Assembly: GCF_900142175.1 (NCBI RefSeq)
Contig: NZ_FQZX01000001.1
Span: 1,736,001-1,800,000, forward strand
Source: Maribacter aquivivus
GTDB lineage: Bacteria > Bacteroidota > Bacteroidia > Flavobacteriales > Flavobacteriaceae
Direction of reading: 5' to 3'
Length of the DNA: 64,000 nucleotides
Under the pieces are notes generated by a model. That model saw only the letters and a list, made by a program, of their open reading frames with translations, did no database searches and was not told the origin of the DNA. Made by a program: the position numbers and the translations under genes. The stretch's first letter is position 1. The number at the start of each line of letters is the position of its first letter. Below are positions 52,898-60,560 of this stretch, one piece after another.

Positions 52898-53204
52898 AAA
52901 GAGAAGAATGATTTAGTACTGCAAAGTTAGCAGAAAATGCATTAATACAGGTACTTCTCTTATATGTTTGGCATTTAACTAAAATGTAGAAATGTATAAG
53001 TTTACTTGAGCGTATTTGCAAATAAATGTTGAGGTTATGCACTTTTAATACCAAGTAAAATATAGTGGTTATTACAGCGTAAAGATTGTGGTCTTCAAAA
53101 ACAGCCAGATAAGATTTCTAGCTTTTAATACAATTTAAAATAAGTTGATGCTTGTAGAAGGTAAACAAACCAGTTTTAAAAAGGATTGTTTATATTTCTT
53201 GATG
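52898..53204. other. Gene-free spacer
   Basis: About 300 bases between two minus-strand genes. I see no convincing ORF, tRNA, strong hairpin or repeat. It is A/T-rich and probably holds the promoter of the exonuclease/GIY-YIG gene at its left end, though no clean TAnnTTTG box could be placed. Confidence 0.6.
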
Positions 53205-53408
53205 CTACTTTACAGAACTTACATTATCAATAACCGCTACTCCAAAATTGTTGCTGTCGGTGGTATTGTTTGATATTACTTTTTCAGCGTTATCTCGTAC
53301 TACGTATTCTGAAACTAGGTCATAATCCTTGCCGCAAGAAGATAAACTTAAAAGGAAAATAACGGCTGCTACAGGGACGAAAAAGGTTTTGGTAGGGTAT
53401 AATTTCAT
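53205..53408 (-). CDS. Small lipoprotein (67 aa)
   Basis: A 67-aa ORF with a clear lipoprotein signal: charged MKLYPTK start, hydrophobic FFVPVAAVIFLLSL and lipobox LSSC (Cys27), leaving about 40 mature residues. The mature part starts GKDYDLVSEYVVRDNAEKVI and is Asn/Asp/Ser-rich; short lipoproteins with a DLVSEYVV start are known to me from other Flavobacteria but have no function. It stands alone in a gene-poor region, about 300 nt from the next gene on each side. Confidence 0.65.
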   Translation of the reverse strand: MKLYPTKTFFVPVAAVIFLLSLSSCGKDYDLVSEYVVRDNAEKVISNNTTDSNNFGVAVIDNVSSVK

Positions 53409-54256
53409 GTAATTGGTGGTAAAAATTATCTCGCTATTTTATTAGCGCATTTCGAAAATATTTAAACTTTATTCATTAACGACGAAAAGTTGGTTTTATT
53501 CGATGAAATGCACATAAATGTTATTAACACCTGTTGTTGATAACATATATAGGGTTTATTATAAGTGTATTGACTTATATTGTATATAAGATAGGGTTGA
53601 TTTTTTTTATGAAATAAATGGAAAACTTCGCCCTTTATTCTCTTTACTGATCTATTTTCTAGAATTCTATCAATAATTGCCATGAAGACTTAGACTAAAA
53701 ATATTTTAAGGTTTTAAATAGTGTATTAGCATTTGCTCTTTTGTTGTGTAGTTTAATAATACATAGTAGTTCAGAAACGGTTTGGTCATGATTTGCTTTC
53801 AGCCGTTTTATTCTTCCTTCGCCTAACCTTGTCATTATTTGTAATTTTTCTTGTATCGTGCACGATATTTAAATCTGTCCTTTTAAGGGAAAGACTTAAT
53901 TGTGTAAAAGGCATTTCATCTTACTAGCGTATTATATGTGGACTAAAACTATGTGTAGGCAAAAAAATGAACAATACTAATAGTGGGTCTATTATAGTTA
54001 GTGAAGATATGTTGTGAAATTTATTTCATTAAAAGATAAAGGGGAGACAGATATTTGTCTAAGTAAATTTAATAAAACATCGAATTTAAAGATAGCTTGA
54101 TGTTTAGGTAAACTTGAACTTAATAAATGAATGCATCTTTGTATCGAGTTTAGAGTACGTTTTGAGTTAGTAGAACTACCGATGCATCCTCATATGTGTG
54201 TCGGTTTTTTTATGCTCGAAATTAGAGGATAAGTAAAGTGGTATCTTGAGTGTAAA
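53409..54256. other. Long gene-poor region
   Basis: About 850 bases, A/T-rich. One 73-codon frame (53462-53683, minus) has no recognisable features and an odd composition, so it is not called. The right end contains a hairpin plus T-run (54178-54211) behind a weak promoter-like pair, treated separately as a possible small RNA. No repeats or tRNA were seen. Confidence 0.6.
54143..54211 (+). ncRNA. Candidate small RNA with intrinsic terminator
   Basis: TTG (54114-54116) and CATCTTTG (54134-54141, one base off TAnnTTTG) are 17 nt apart. About 37 nt after the box, ACCGA (54178-54182) pairs with TCGGT (54201-54205) and is followed by seven Ts. Together they could make a short transcript of about 65 nt with no supported ORF. 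The start is estimated from the box. Support is structural only; the hairpin could instead terminate something else. Confidence 0.3.
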
Positions 54257-54487
54257 TTAAAGTTGAACTCTAATCTCATTGATTTTAAAAACCTGAGTCC
54301 TTAGAAGGTTCTGAAAAATCTGAACGATTTTCTCTTGATTTTTTTCAGGTATACGACCGCCAATAATCCAGTTTTTCTTAACGAACTTTGTGCTTTCTAA
54401 ATTAAACTCAGACTTCAAGAGAAGTAGTGCTTCATCGCGAGTTTCGTCGTTCATTTTACTGAACATTTGTCTTATATTTTCGGTCAT
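54257..54487 (-). CDS. Small conserved-looking hypothetical protein (76 aa)
   Basis: A soluble, charged 76-aa protein starting MTENIRQMFSKMNDETRDEA. The frame continues upstream to 54574, but the extra residues are hydrophobic and start from an ATG in A/T-rich DNA, so ATG 54487 is preferred. The C-terminal half is helix-rich (KNQEKIVQIFQNLLRTQVFK). I recognise no domain; an N-terminal helical stretch, a WIIGGRIPEKN loop and another helix suggest a small regulatory or DNA-associated protein. It faces the response-regulator gene across a 650-nt gap. Confidence 0.5.
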   Translation of the reverse strand: MTENIRQMFSKMNDETRDEALLLLKSEFNLESTKFVKKNWIIGGRIPEKNQEKIVQIFQNLLRTQVFKINEIRVQL

Positions 54488-55136
54488 GGTTGGTTTTGGT
54501 AGAATCCAAAAATAAATAAAAAAGCGTTTCAACTGCCTAATTAAATGAAATAGATATAAGCATGTTGATAACAATGTAATTCACATTTGTTGGTAACCTA
54601 GTTTTTGGTTGATTTTTAAATTTGCATTTAATGGTTTTACAGATAATGAGTTATATATAGTTTTCGTTGTAGTTAATTAATTATTGGAGTCTACAATTTT
54701 TTGAAACTTAATGTTGATTGTTGAGAAGAATTTTTATTAAAACGGAAGAATATTCATATAAAATGTAAATGGTAGGTAGTTCTTATTTGGTGTGTTTATA
54801 AAGATTGTCATTAAAAGTTAGAACTCTTTTATAATTTTCTTTCAATACATAAAAACAAGTGTGTTATTTTATGAAGAATATTTTCTTACAGTATTAAGAT
54901 TCTAAGCATCCTTTTTTTGAAATTCTTTTATATTTTTTTTGATTTTCGTAAATCATCAGTAATAAATGTCTGATGTTGAGTTGATTTCATGCTTTTTAAA
55001 TGAAATTTTAAATAATCAAAATTGACCTTTATATGATAAATATTAGTTTTTAGTAAAATTAATTTGTAAGTTTTATCTTGTTAAAAAAATTATAACGTAT
55101 ATTTAATATATAAAGTAATACGAAAAATTAATTGCT
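54488..55136. other. Gene-free spacer upstream of the response regulator
   Basis: About 650 bases, very A/T-rich. A good TAAATTTG box lies at 54617-54624 with no gene following it within 500 nt, so it may start a long leader or a non-coding transcript, or be chance. No ORF with coding features was found. Confidence 0.55.
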
Positions 55137-55541
55137 ATGAAAGTTGACACAGTTTGTATTATAGACGACGATCCTATTTGTGTTTATGGCACTAAAATTC
55201 TTTTGAACCACAATAACTTTGTGAGTGCTAATATTCTAGTTTATGAAGATGGTTATGAGGCATTAAATAATTTAACTTCTCTTCTCAAAAGTGGGCAGAG
55301 AATGCCTGATATTATCTTACTAGATTTAAATATGCCGGTTATGAATGGCTGGGAGTTTTTGGATAAATTTCAAAAACTAACCTTTCGTAACAAACCACAG
55401 GTATTTATTGTCAGTTCTCACTTTGATCAATCTGAAATTAAAAAAGGAAGAAGTTATGAGTTGGTTCGTGACTTTATCTCAAAACCTTTAATAGCTAAAA
55501 ATTTGAATGATATTATAGCTATGAGTAAAGTAGCGGTATAA
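55137..55541 (+). CDS. Single-domain response regulator (CheY-like receiver)
   Basis: A 134-aa receiver domain with no output domain. The acidic pocket is CIIDDDPICV (Asp10-Asp12), the phospho-acceptor Asp63 lies in DIILLDLNMPVMNGWEFLD, the Ser/Thr switch in VFIVSSHFDQ, and the conserved Lys in DFISKPLIAKNL. It probably acts by protein contact, as in phosphorelays or motility control. No histidine kinase is adjacent, so its partner is encoded elsewhere. It is followed by an intrinsic terminator and faces ssrA. Confidence 0.9.
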   Translation: MKVDTVCIIDDDPICVYGTKILLNHNNFVSANILVYEDGYEALNNLTSLLKSGQRMPDIILLDLNMPVMNGWEFLDKFQKLTFRNKPQVFIVSSHFDQSEIKKGRSYELVRDFISKPLIAKNLNDIIAMSKVAV

Positions 55542-55564
55542 ATTGTACGAATAGATTAAAAGTA

Positions 55565-55589
55565 AAAAACCACCCAAAAGGTGGTTTTT
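55565..55589 (+). terminator. Intrinsic terminator after the response regulator
   Basis: AAAAACCACC (55565-55574) pairs perfectly with GGTGGTTTTT (55580-55589) around CAAAA. It is almost identical to the hairpin next to the ssrA 3' end (55695-55716). Confidence 0.85.
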
Positions 55590-55593
55590 ATTA

Positions 55594-55605
55594 GTGGAGC
55601 GGAGA
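55594..55605. repeat. Partial duplicate of the ssrA 3' end
   Basis: GTGGAGCGGAGA at 55594-55605 resembles GTGGAGCCGGAGG at the ssrA 3' end (55722-55734). Each copy is preceded by a near-identical CCACC-hairpin. The similarity ends after this segment. It may be a remnant of an earlier tRNA/tmRNA 3' end or an integration scar. Confidence 0.4.
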
Positions 55606-55620
55606 CGACCTTACGTTAAT

Positions 55621-55642
55621 AAAAGGTCTAGCAGACCTTTTT
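55621..55642. terminator. Short perfect hairpin, possibly bidirectional terminator
   Basis: AAAAGGTCT, AGC loop, AGACCTTTTT: a nine-base stem with A-run before and T-run after, so it could stop transcription from either side between the response regulator and ssrA. Confidence 0.55.
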
Positions 55643-55691
55643 AGCATGGTGCGAGCTGATGTGCTGGCTTTCGAATCCTGCAGGTGTAACG

Positions 55692-55720
55692 AAAAAAACC
55701 ACCCTAAGGTGGTTTTGTTT
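55692..55720 (-). terminator. Terminator of ssrA
   Basis: AAAACCACC (55695-55703) pairs with GGTGGTTTT (55708-55716) around CTAA. Read on the minus strand it follows the ssrA 3' end and runs into seven Ts. Confidence 0.8.
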
Positions 55721-55722
55721 TG

Positions 55723-56120
55723 TGGAGCCGGAGGGATTCGAACCCTCGTCCAAACAAGCAATTAAAATGCTTTCTACATGTTTAGAATCTGATTAATTTT
55801 CGATGCGTACCTGACCAGAAGCCGCCCAATACACACTTATCTTCTTAAGATTTTGGTGGTGTCGCCAAAGCGAGCGGACACCCTTATGTTGACTTTTCTG
55901 GTGCTCCTATAAGAATCGCCATCAACAAGGGCTATTCAGGAACATCTCGCTTCCCTACCTGGTAGGGACGAGGCTAAATCCTACTATAATTCGGATTAAG
56001 CGGCAAGAGCGTAATTATTTTCGCCAATTAAAAGTGTGAAAAATGAGATTAACGAGCTGTTTCTCAGCGCTCGACATGCTTACATTCCAACTGGTCTCGC
56101 TGTCAAAACCGGTCGGCCCC
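55723..56120 (-). ncRNA. ssrA: Transfer-messenger RNA (tmRNA)
   Basis: About 398 nt on the minus strand. The 5' end GGGGCCGACCGGTTTTGACA and the 3' end GGGTTCGAATCCCTCCGGCT + CCA form the tRNA-like acceptor, with seven pairs GGGGCCG/CGGCTCC, plus a T-arm. The tag frame (56025-55996) reads GENNYALAA followed by TAA, the expected Bacteroidota tag. After discriminator A the genome reads CA rather than CCA, so the CCA end is probably completed by the nucleotidyltransferase. tmRNA with SmpB rescues stalled ribosomes. It lies between the response regulator and the dehydrogenase gene in a gene-poor region. Confidence 0.95.
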
Positions 56121-56296
56121 AATATGTAAAAGAACTTCCTAATCTAAATAATAGCTGAATCAAATGAATCGACTTCAACTATTAAATAGTGGGCAGCAAA
56201 GCTAACAAAACTTTACGATCCCATATAATTTTTATTTTGACCGAAGCCAAGTGTTTCTAATTGCATAATTTAGTGCAATATTTATACCAAACCCAT

Positions 56297-57502
56297 ATGA
56301 AGTTCGGAATCATCAGAGAACGTAAGAATCCACCAGATAAGCGTGTTGTTTTATCTCCAAAAGCATGTCAAAAAGTCTTAAGTACATATACTAAGGCTGA
56401 AATTATTGTAGAACCGTCGCCTATTAGAGCATATACCGATGATGCCTATAAAGCTTTGGGTGTATCTGTAGCCGATGAAATGAATTCTTGTGAGGTGCTA
56501 CTTGGAGTTAAAGAGGTGCCAATAGATGAGCTAATTCCGAATAAAAAGTATTTTTTCTTCTCACATACCATTAAAAAGCAACCTTATAATAGAGATTTGC
56601 TTCAAGCTATATTAGAGAAGAACATTGAAATGTATGACCATGAGGTAATTACCAACAAGCAAGAACAACGTGTTGTTGCCTTTGGTAGATACGCTGGTAT
56701 TGTTGGTGCCTATAACGGGTTTCGTGCATACGGACTCAAATTTGACTTGTTTCAATTACCCAAAGCCAACGATTTAGAAGATCAAGAAGCGTTAATAAAC
56801 GAACTAAAAAAAATAAAATTACCTGCTATTAAAGTACTACTTACTGGTAGAGGTAGGGTTGGTAATGGCGCTAGAGAAATGCTAGACGGTATGGGGATAA
56901 GAAGGGTGAATGTTGCAGAATACTTAGAAGAGACATTTAATGAACCTGTGTATTGCCAAATAGACGCTGGTGAGTATAACAAGCGTAAAGACGGAGTTCG
57001 TGGTAATAAAGCCGATTTTTTTGCTAACCCAGAGGAATATAAGTCTAATTTTTTCAGATTTGCCAAGGTGAGTGATTTCTATATTGCAGGTCATTATTTT
57101 GGTCAAGGTTCTCCATATCTTTTTACCCGTGAAGATGCCAAACATGAAGATTTTAAAATAAAAGTTGTTGCCGATGTCAGTTGTGATATTGACGGACCGG
57201 TAGCCTCTACCATTCGCCCCTCAACAATTGCAGATCCAATTTATGGGTATCACCCTGAATCGGAATCTGAAATCGATTTTAAAAACACTGACGCGATTGC
57301 CGTTATGGCCGTTGATAATTTACCGTGCGAATTGCCTAGAGATGCAAGTGAAGGTTTTGGTGAGGCTTTTATAAAAAATGTTATTCCTGCTTTTTTTAAT
57401 AACGATAAAAACGGCGTGCTTGAAAGAGCGAGAATGACCCAAAATGGCAAGTTGACCGAACGTTATGCATATTTGCAAGATTATGTTGATGGTAAAGAAT
57501 AG
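56297..57502 (+). CDS. AlaDH/PNT-like NAD(P)-dependent oxidoreductase (saccharopine dehydrogenase-related)
   Basis: A 401-aa protein with an alanine dehydrogenase/transhydrogenase N-terminal fold: MKFGIIRERKNPPDKRVVLS, FSHTIKKQPYNRDLLQAIL, VAFGRYAGIVGAYNGFRAYG. A nucleotide-binding segment (IKVLLTGRGRVGNGAREMLD) and VVADVSCDIDGPVASTIRPS follow. This pattern resembles NAD+-dependent, lysine-forming saccharopine dehydrogenase (LYS1-like) and related Bacteroidota oxidoreductases; the substrate is not certain. ATG 56297 is preferred over the frame start at 56261. It converges with the DUF2809 gene. Confidence 0.8.
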   Translation: MKFGIIRERKNPPDKRVVLSPKACQKVLSTYTKAEIIVEPSPIRAYTDDAYKALGVSVADEMNSCEVLLGVKEVPIDELIPNKKYFFFSHTIKKQPYNRDLLQAILEKNIEMYDHEVITNKQEQRVVAFGRYAGIVGAYNGFRAYGLKFDLFQLPKANDLEDQEALINELKKIKLPAIKVLLTGRGRVGNGAREMLDGMGIRRVNVAEYLEETFNEPVYCQIDAGEYNKRKDGVRGNKADFFANPEEYKSNFFRFAKVSDFYIAGHYFGQGSPYLFTREDAKHEDFKIKVVADVSCDIDGPVASTIRPSTIADPIYGYHPESESEIDFKNTDAIAVMAVDNLPCELPRDASEGFGEAFIKNVIPAFFNNDKNGVLERARMTQNGKLTERYAYLQDYVDGKE

Positions 57503-57516
57503 GTAGTGGTTTCATT

Positions 57517-57909
57517 TTAATTTATAGGCTGTTTTAATAGGAATCGTTTTTTGATTTCTAAACTGGTTACGGTAAGTACACCTAAGGTATATGCCAATAA
57601 ATCTTGTATGCTAAAATAGTTTCCGAAGATTAAGTTTGCCCATTTAGAATGTTCTAGTCCGAAATAACTAAGCATACTCGTTAGCTGTAAAAATTCAATG
57701 ACGTATGCGATTAGCAAGGTTACAATACCGATGGTAATATCATTTGCCTTCACGAAAGATTTAAAAAAGTAAAACATAAGAATGACCACAAGGTAATCTC
57801 CGAAAGTGTGTCGAATAAAGCCTGATTTCAAAAACACGGCAATTAAGATTTCGATTCCCAGCAGTGCAAGAAAGTATATAAAATAGATGTGGTTGAATTT
57901 GAATTTCAT
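57517..57909 (-). CDS. DUF2809 membrane protein
   Basis: A 130-aa membrane protein with four predicted helices. The family signature is visible in FIRHTFGDYLVVILMFYFFK and the later WANLIFGNYFSIQDLLAYTLG. Its function is not known. It is the last gene of the minus-strand membrane operon that begins at 61196; the gap to the 98-aa gene is 11 nt. Confidence 0.8.
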   Translation of the reverse strand: MKFKFNHIYFIYFLALLGIEILIAVFLKSGFIRHTFGDYLVVILMFYFFKSFVKANDITIGIVTLLIAYVIEFLQLTSMLSYFGLEHSKWANLIFGNYFSIQDLLAYTLGVLTVTSLEIKKRFLLKQPIN

Positions 57910-57920
57910 GTGTTGAATGT

Positions 57921-58217
57921 TTAAGCGTTTATTAAATAGATATAAAGCATACTTATTGGGTAATTCATAATCAGTAAGATAAGCACCATGGTATGCTCTT
58001 GTATATCCTTCGAATACCTAAGAACATTTACCAAAATTATAATCAACGCTATACAGGTAACGATGATATAGCTGAGATATAGCATAATTCCTATAACGGT
58101 GGTGATTTCATTTTCTGGTATTAAGCCAATGCACAGTAGCAAAGTCGAGACTAGAAAATACAATGAAACTACTCTCAAAATTCTACGGTTCCATTTATGT
58201 TTAAATAAAACCATCAT
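57921..58217 (-). CDS. Small membrane protein (98 aa)
   Basis: A 98-aa protein with three predicted membrane helices (about residues 14-32, 39-63, 76-97) and a basic start (KHKWNRRILR). No family was recognised. Its ATG overlaps the stop of the DUF4153-like gene by 4 nt (ATGA), so translation is coupled. Part of the membrane operon. Confidence 0.75.
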   Translation of the reverse strand: MMVLFKHKWNRRILRVVSLYFLVSTLLLCIGLIPENEITTVIGIMLYLSYIIVTCIALIIILVNVLRYSKDIQEHTMVLILLIMNYPISMLYIYLINA

Positions 58218-59614
58218 TTAGTATCGGTTTTAGCTAGTTGGGCAAACGTATATTCTTGCCATGTTTTTTCTGATTGTAGGGTAAGGTATTCGTCATACTT
58301 TTCTTGAATACTAATATTTAAATCATAATTAACTTCTTTCTCTTTAGCATAGTCATATAATTGAATGCTATTGGTATCTCCTAAATCGATGAGGTAATGA
58401 ATATCTGGATTTTCTAGTGTACTTAAATTAAAATACGTAATTGCTTTATCCCACGGCACTGCAGCGCTGAGTACTAAAAATGCAAACACTGTGGCAATAT
58501 TGGTGCGTACTAAATAAACAAAGCTTTTTACTTCGGCTACTTTAATATAGGCTGTAATTAATCCGGTAAGGGTAAGTAGCAGATATACGAAAACACCAAT
58601 GCGTTTATAGGTAAGACCCAAGGCTTCAACATAGGTAAAGTTCTTGTAAGATGTAAAGACAATTAGTATAATATTTAAAGAGATCCAAACATATGTAAGC
58701 GTTTTTATTTGCGTATTCTCTTTATGAAAATTGAGATTTCCTCTAAAGAAATAAAGAATTAAGATAATCGCTAGCACTATAGAAAACATAAGGGCATACA
58801 CACCTTGATGTACAGATGCGGAGTATTCTGCATTAGAAATATCAGTTTTTTGGAACAGGTAAATTCCGTCGGTTACTAAAAAGAATACCAGTAAAAAATT
58901 AAGGGCGATAAATATAAATGAACCTAAGGTATGCTCACTTTCAAGTTGCTTTTTTTGACCTATTATTTCTATTTCGGTCGGAGTCTCCAATTCGTTTTTC
59001 TGAGATGCATCAACTGCTATTAATTCTTGTGCATCTAAAGGACGTAAAATGTTTAGAAATATAACATATCCCAGAAATGTGAAGAATACCCAAGGGAAAC
59101 TAATAAAATCAAAAGAGATTTGGTCTACCAGATTTTCAAAAACAGGATTCGCATTCTTATAAAGCGTAGCAAATAAGATTAGTAGAATACCAGCAAAGAA
59201 GCCACCTTTTAAGCGGTTCAACAGTTTTGGTGAAGTCTCTTTTTTTACATCTTTTTCTTCTACTGAATTTTGTCTTTGAATGAAATTTGCGATAGACGCA
59301 ACCAATAAATTAGTAAAACCAAGTAACCAAGAAAGGTATAATGAGGTTTTGCTTGATATGGACTTTCCTATAAACACCATTAATGCCATGAAATGAACAA
59401 ATATGGTAAACCCCGTTGGGTTAATAAGTATAAAGATGGAAGTTAAAATATAGGTAAGTGCATAGCCCCAAGACATGGTTCTAGTTTCTTTTAAGGTAGA
59501 GACAAGCACTACCACTAAAATTGATATTAAGAATAGATTTAGACCAAAGCTTTTGCTGTAGAATAATAAACTGAAGGCTAAGGCAGATAAGATTGATTTT
59601 ATATGAATATTCAT
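58214..59614 (-). CDS. DUF4153/DUF4173-like polytopic membrane protein
   Basis: A 466-aa protein with about eleven to twelve predicted membrane helices. The internal order (ALAFSLLFYSKSFGLNLFLI, FISFPWVFFTFLGYVIFLNI, ILIVFTSYKNFTYVEALGLT, RIGVFVYLLLTLTGLITAYI) and the C-terminal soluble tail matching DNINISIQEKYDEYLT-type sequences fit the Bacteroidota DUF4153/DUF4173 group. Its function is unknown. It lies downstream of the Coq4-like gene and the small 36-codon ORF and overlaps the 98-aa gene. Confidence 0.75.
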   Translation of the reverse strand: MNIHIKSILSALAFSLLFYSKSFGLNLFLISILVVVLVSTLKETRTMSWGYALTYILTSIFILINPTGFTIFVHFMALMVFIGKSISSKTSLYLSWLLGFTNLLVASIANFIQRQNSVEEKDVKKETSPKLLNRLKGGFFAGILLILFATLYKNANPVFENLVDQISFDFISFPWVFFTFLGYVIFLNILRPLDAQELIAVDASQKNELETPTEIEIIGQKKQLESEHTLGSFIFIALNFLLVFFLVTDGIYLFQKTDISNAEYSASVHQGVYALMFSIVLAIILILYFFRGNLNFHKENTQIKTLTYVWISLNIILIVFTSYKNFTYVEALGLTYKRIGVFVYLLLTLTGLITAYIKVAEVKSFVYLVRTNIATVFAFLVLSAAVPWDKAITYFNLSTLENPDIHYLIDLGDTNSIQLYDYAKEKEVNYDLNISIQEKYDEYLTLQSEKTWQEYTFAQLAKTDTK

Positions 59615-59626
59615 AATATGATGTAT

Positions 59627-59737
59627 TTAAAAGGTTATTAGTGATTTGATTTTTGTGATTATTAATAAGAGATAGTATCCAAGAATGAGATGCACTGTCT
59701 TACGGGATTTTGAAATTTTAGATAGTTCTAGTATCAT
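59627..59737 (-). CDS. 36-aa putative membrane peptide in the Coq4/DUF4153 gap
   Basis: Found by reading the gap: an ATG ORF of 36 codons, starting MILELSKISKSRKTVHLILG and ending LITF. Its start lies 4 nt after the Coq4-like stop (59742) and its stop lies 12 nt before the DUF4153-like start (59614), the spacing of an operon gene. It has a positively charged N-terminal half followed by a hydrophobic run (LILGYYLLLIIT), like a single-pass micropeptide. Function unknown; a chance ORF in A/T-rich DNA is possible. Confidence 0.45.
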   Translation of the reverse strand: MILELSKISKSRKTVHLILGYYLLLIITKIKSLITF

Positions 59738-59741
59738 GGAT

Positions 59742-60194
59742 TTATGGAATTAAAAATGTGGATTTTATTCGTTGAATGGGTTGGTTTAGCAGTTTCTGAA
59801 ACTCTAATTGATGAAAGGGTAGTGCAGATTTTCCACAGGTATATTTAGATATAAAGAACTTCCAATACTCCGGATACAGCATAGAGCCTATTAGTATTAC
59901 GGTAAATAAGTAAAAACTTCTTTTTCCATTTCCCATTAAATAGAACTGCATGCTTATTTCTTCGGGTACCGTAGTTCCCGTGTTCGTGAGTACATGAAAT
60001 ACATCATGACTCTCTAGTTTGTCTTGCAACTGAAAGTTATTGGCAACAAGAAATTCACCCATATGATAGCCTAGAGAGTTGCTATGGTACTCTTTTAGCT
60101 CTTCAGCATTATATTGCCAAGCTTCATTTTTCTTGAAGTATTGATAGGGTGTCACGCTCCAATCATACAATTTTTCTAAAATGGCTGCTCTCAT
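59742..60194 (-). CDS. Coq4-like protein
   Basis: A 150-aa protein carrying the COQ4 signature HDxxH-x(11)-E: HDVFHVLTNTGTTVPEE. Other family-like parts are SLGYHMGEFLVANNFQ and ISMQFYLMGNGKRSFYLFTV. COQ4 helps assemble the ubiquinone synthesis complex in mitochondria and some bacteria, but Flavobacteriaceae use menaquinone, so the role here is probably different (metal or lipid binding). Its start is 19 nt after a perfect 19-nt palindrome, suggesting control by the neighbouring winged-helix regulator. Start ATG 60194. Confidence 0.8.
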   Translation of the reverse strand: MRAAILEKLYDWSVTPYQYFKKNEAWQYNAEELKEYHSNSLGYHMGEFLVANNFQLQDKLESHDVFHVLTNTGTTVPEEISMQFYLMGNGKRSFYLFTVILIGSMLYPEYWKFFISKYTCGKSALPFHQLEFQKLLNQPIQRIKSTFLIP

Positions 60195-60212
60195 TATTTC
60201 TTATTTTAAAAG

Positions 60213-60231
60213 TACTTTGAAATTCAAAGTA
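60213..60231. promoter_or_regulatory. Perfect 19-nt palindrome upstream of the Coq4-like gene (operator)
   Basis: TACTTTGAAATTCAAAGTA is a perfect inverted repeat with 9-nt arms. It ends 19 nt before the Coq4-like start, on the strand of that gene. A near-identical copy lies upstream of the operon's first gene. It overlaps a weak promoter-like TACTTTG sequence. Confidence 0.7.
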
Positions 60232-60249
60232 AAATGATAAAAAAATATA

Positions 60250-60540
60250 CTACTTACCTATGAGTTTTTCTAAAGCATTAATATGCTTCTTAAACTGTGC
60301 TTTGCCAAGTGGGGTGGCAGAATAACGTGTGTTTGGTTTACGACCAATAAATTGCTTTTCCACTTTTATATATTCCTCTTTTTCAAGCGCTTTGGTATGA
60401 CTGGCTAAATTGCCATCTGTAGCACCTAAAAGCTCTTTTAGCATTTTAAAATCAGCATAATCGTTCACCATTAGAATAGACATAATGCCCAGTCTTATAC
60501 GGTGATCAAAAGCTTTGTTTATGTTGTCAATTAAACTCAT
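60250..60540 (-). CDS. Winged-helix transcriptional regulator (HTH_34-like)
   Basis: A 96-aa single-domain winged helix: INKAFDHRIRLGIMSILMVN, the recognition region KMLKELLGATDGNLASHTKA, LEKEEYIKVEKQFIGRKPNTRYSATPLGK as the wing, and a C-terminal dimerisation helix. This is the pattern of PF13601-type repressors. Located 20 nt downstream of the membrane-protein gene and upstream of the Coq4-like gene. Two palindromes flanking this part of the operon are natural candidates for its binding sites, so it probably represses its own operon and responds to an unknown signal. Confidence 0.85.
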   Translation of the reverse strand: MSLIDNINKAFDHRIRLGIMSILMVNDYADFKMLKELLGATDGNLASHTKALEKEEYIKVEKQFIGRKPNTRYSATPLGKAQFKKHINALEKLIGK

Positions 60541-60560
60541 ATATCAATAGCTAGCTAATC

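Noticed and set aside
53462-53683. A 73-codon minus-strand ORF
   Set aside because: It has no signal, domain or conserved-looking segment, and an odd residue mix (many Asn, Lys, Gln, Tyr) typical of chance frames in A/T-rich DNA.
55662-55690. A tRNA-like TTCGAATCC segment
   Set aside because: Flanking bases do not form a T-stem or acceptor stem, so it is not a tRNA gene.
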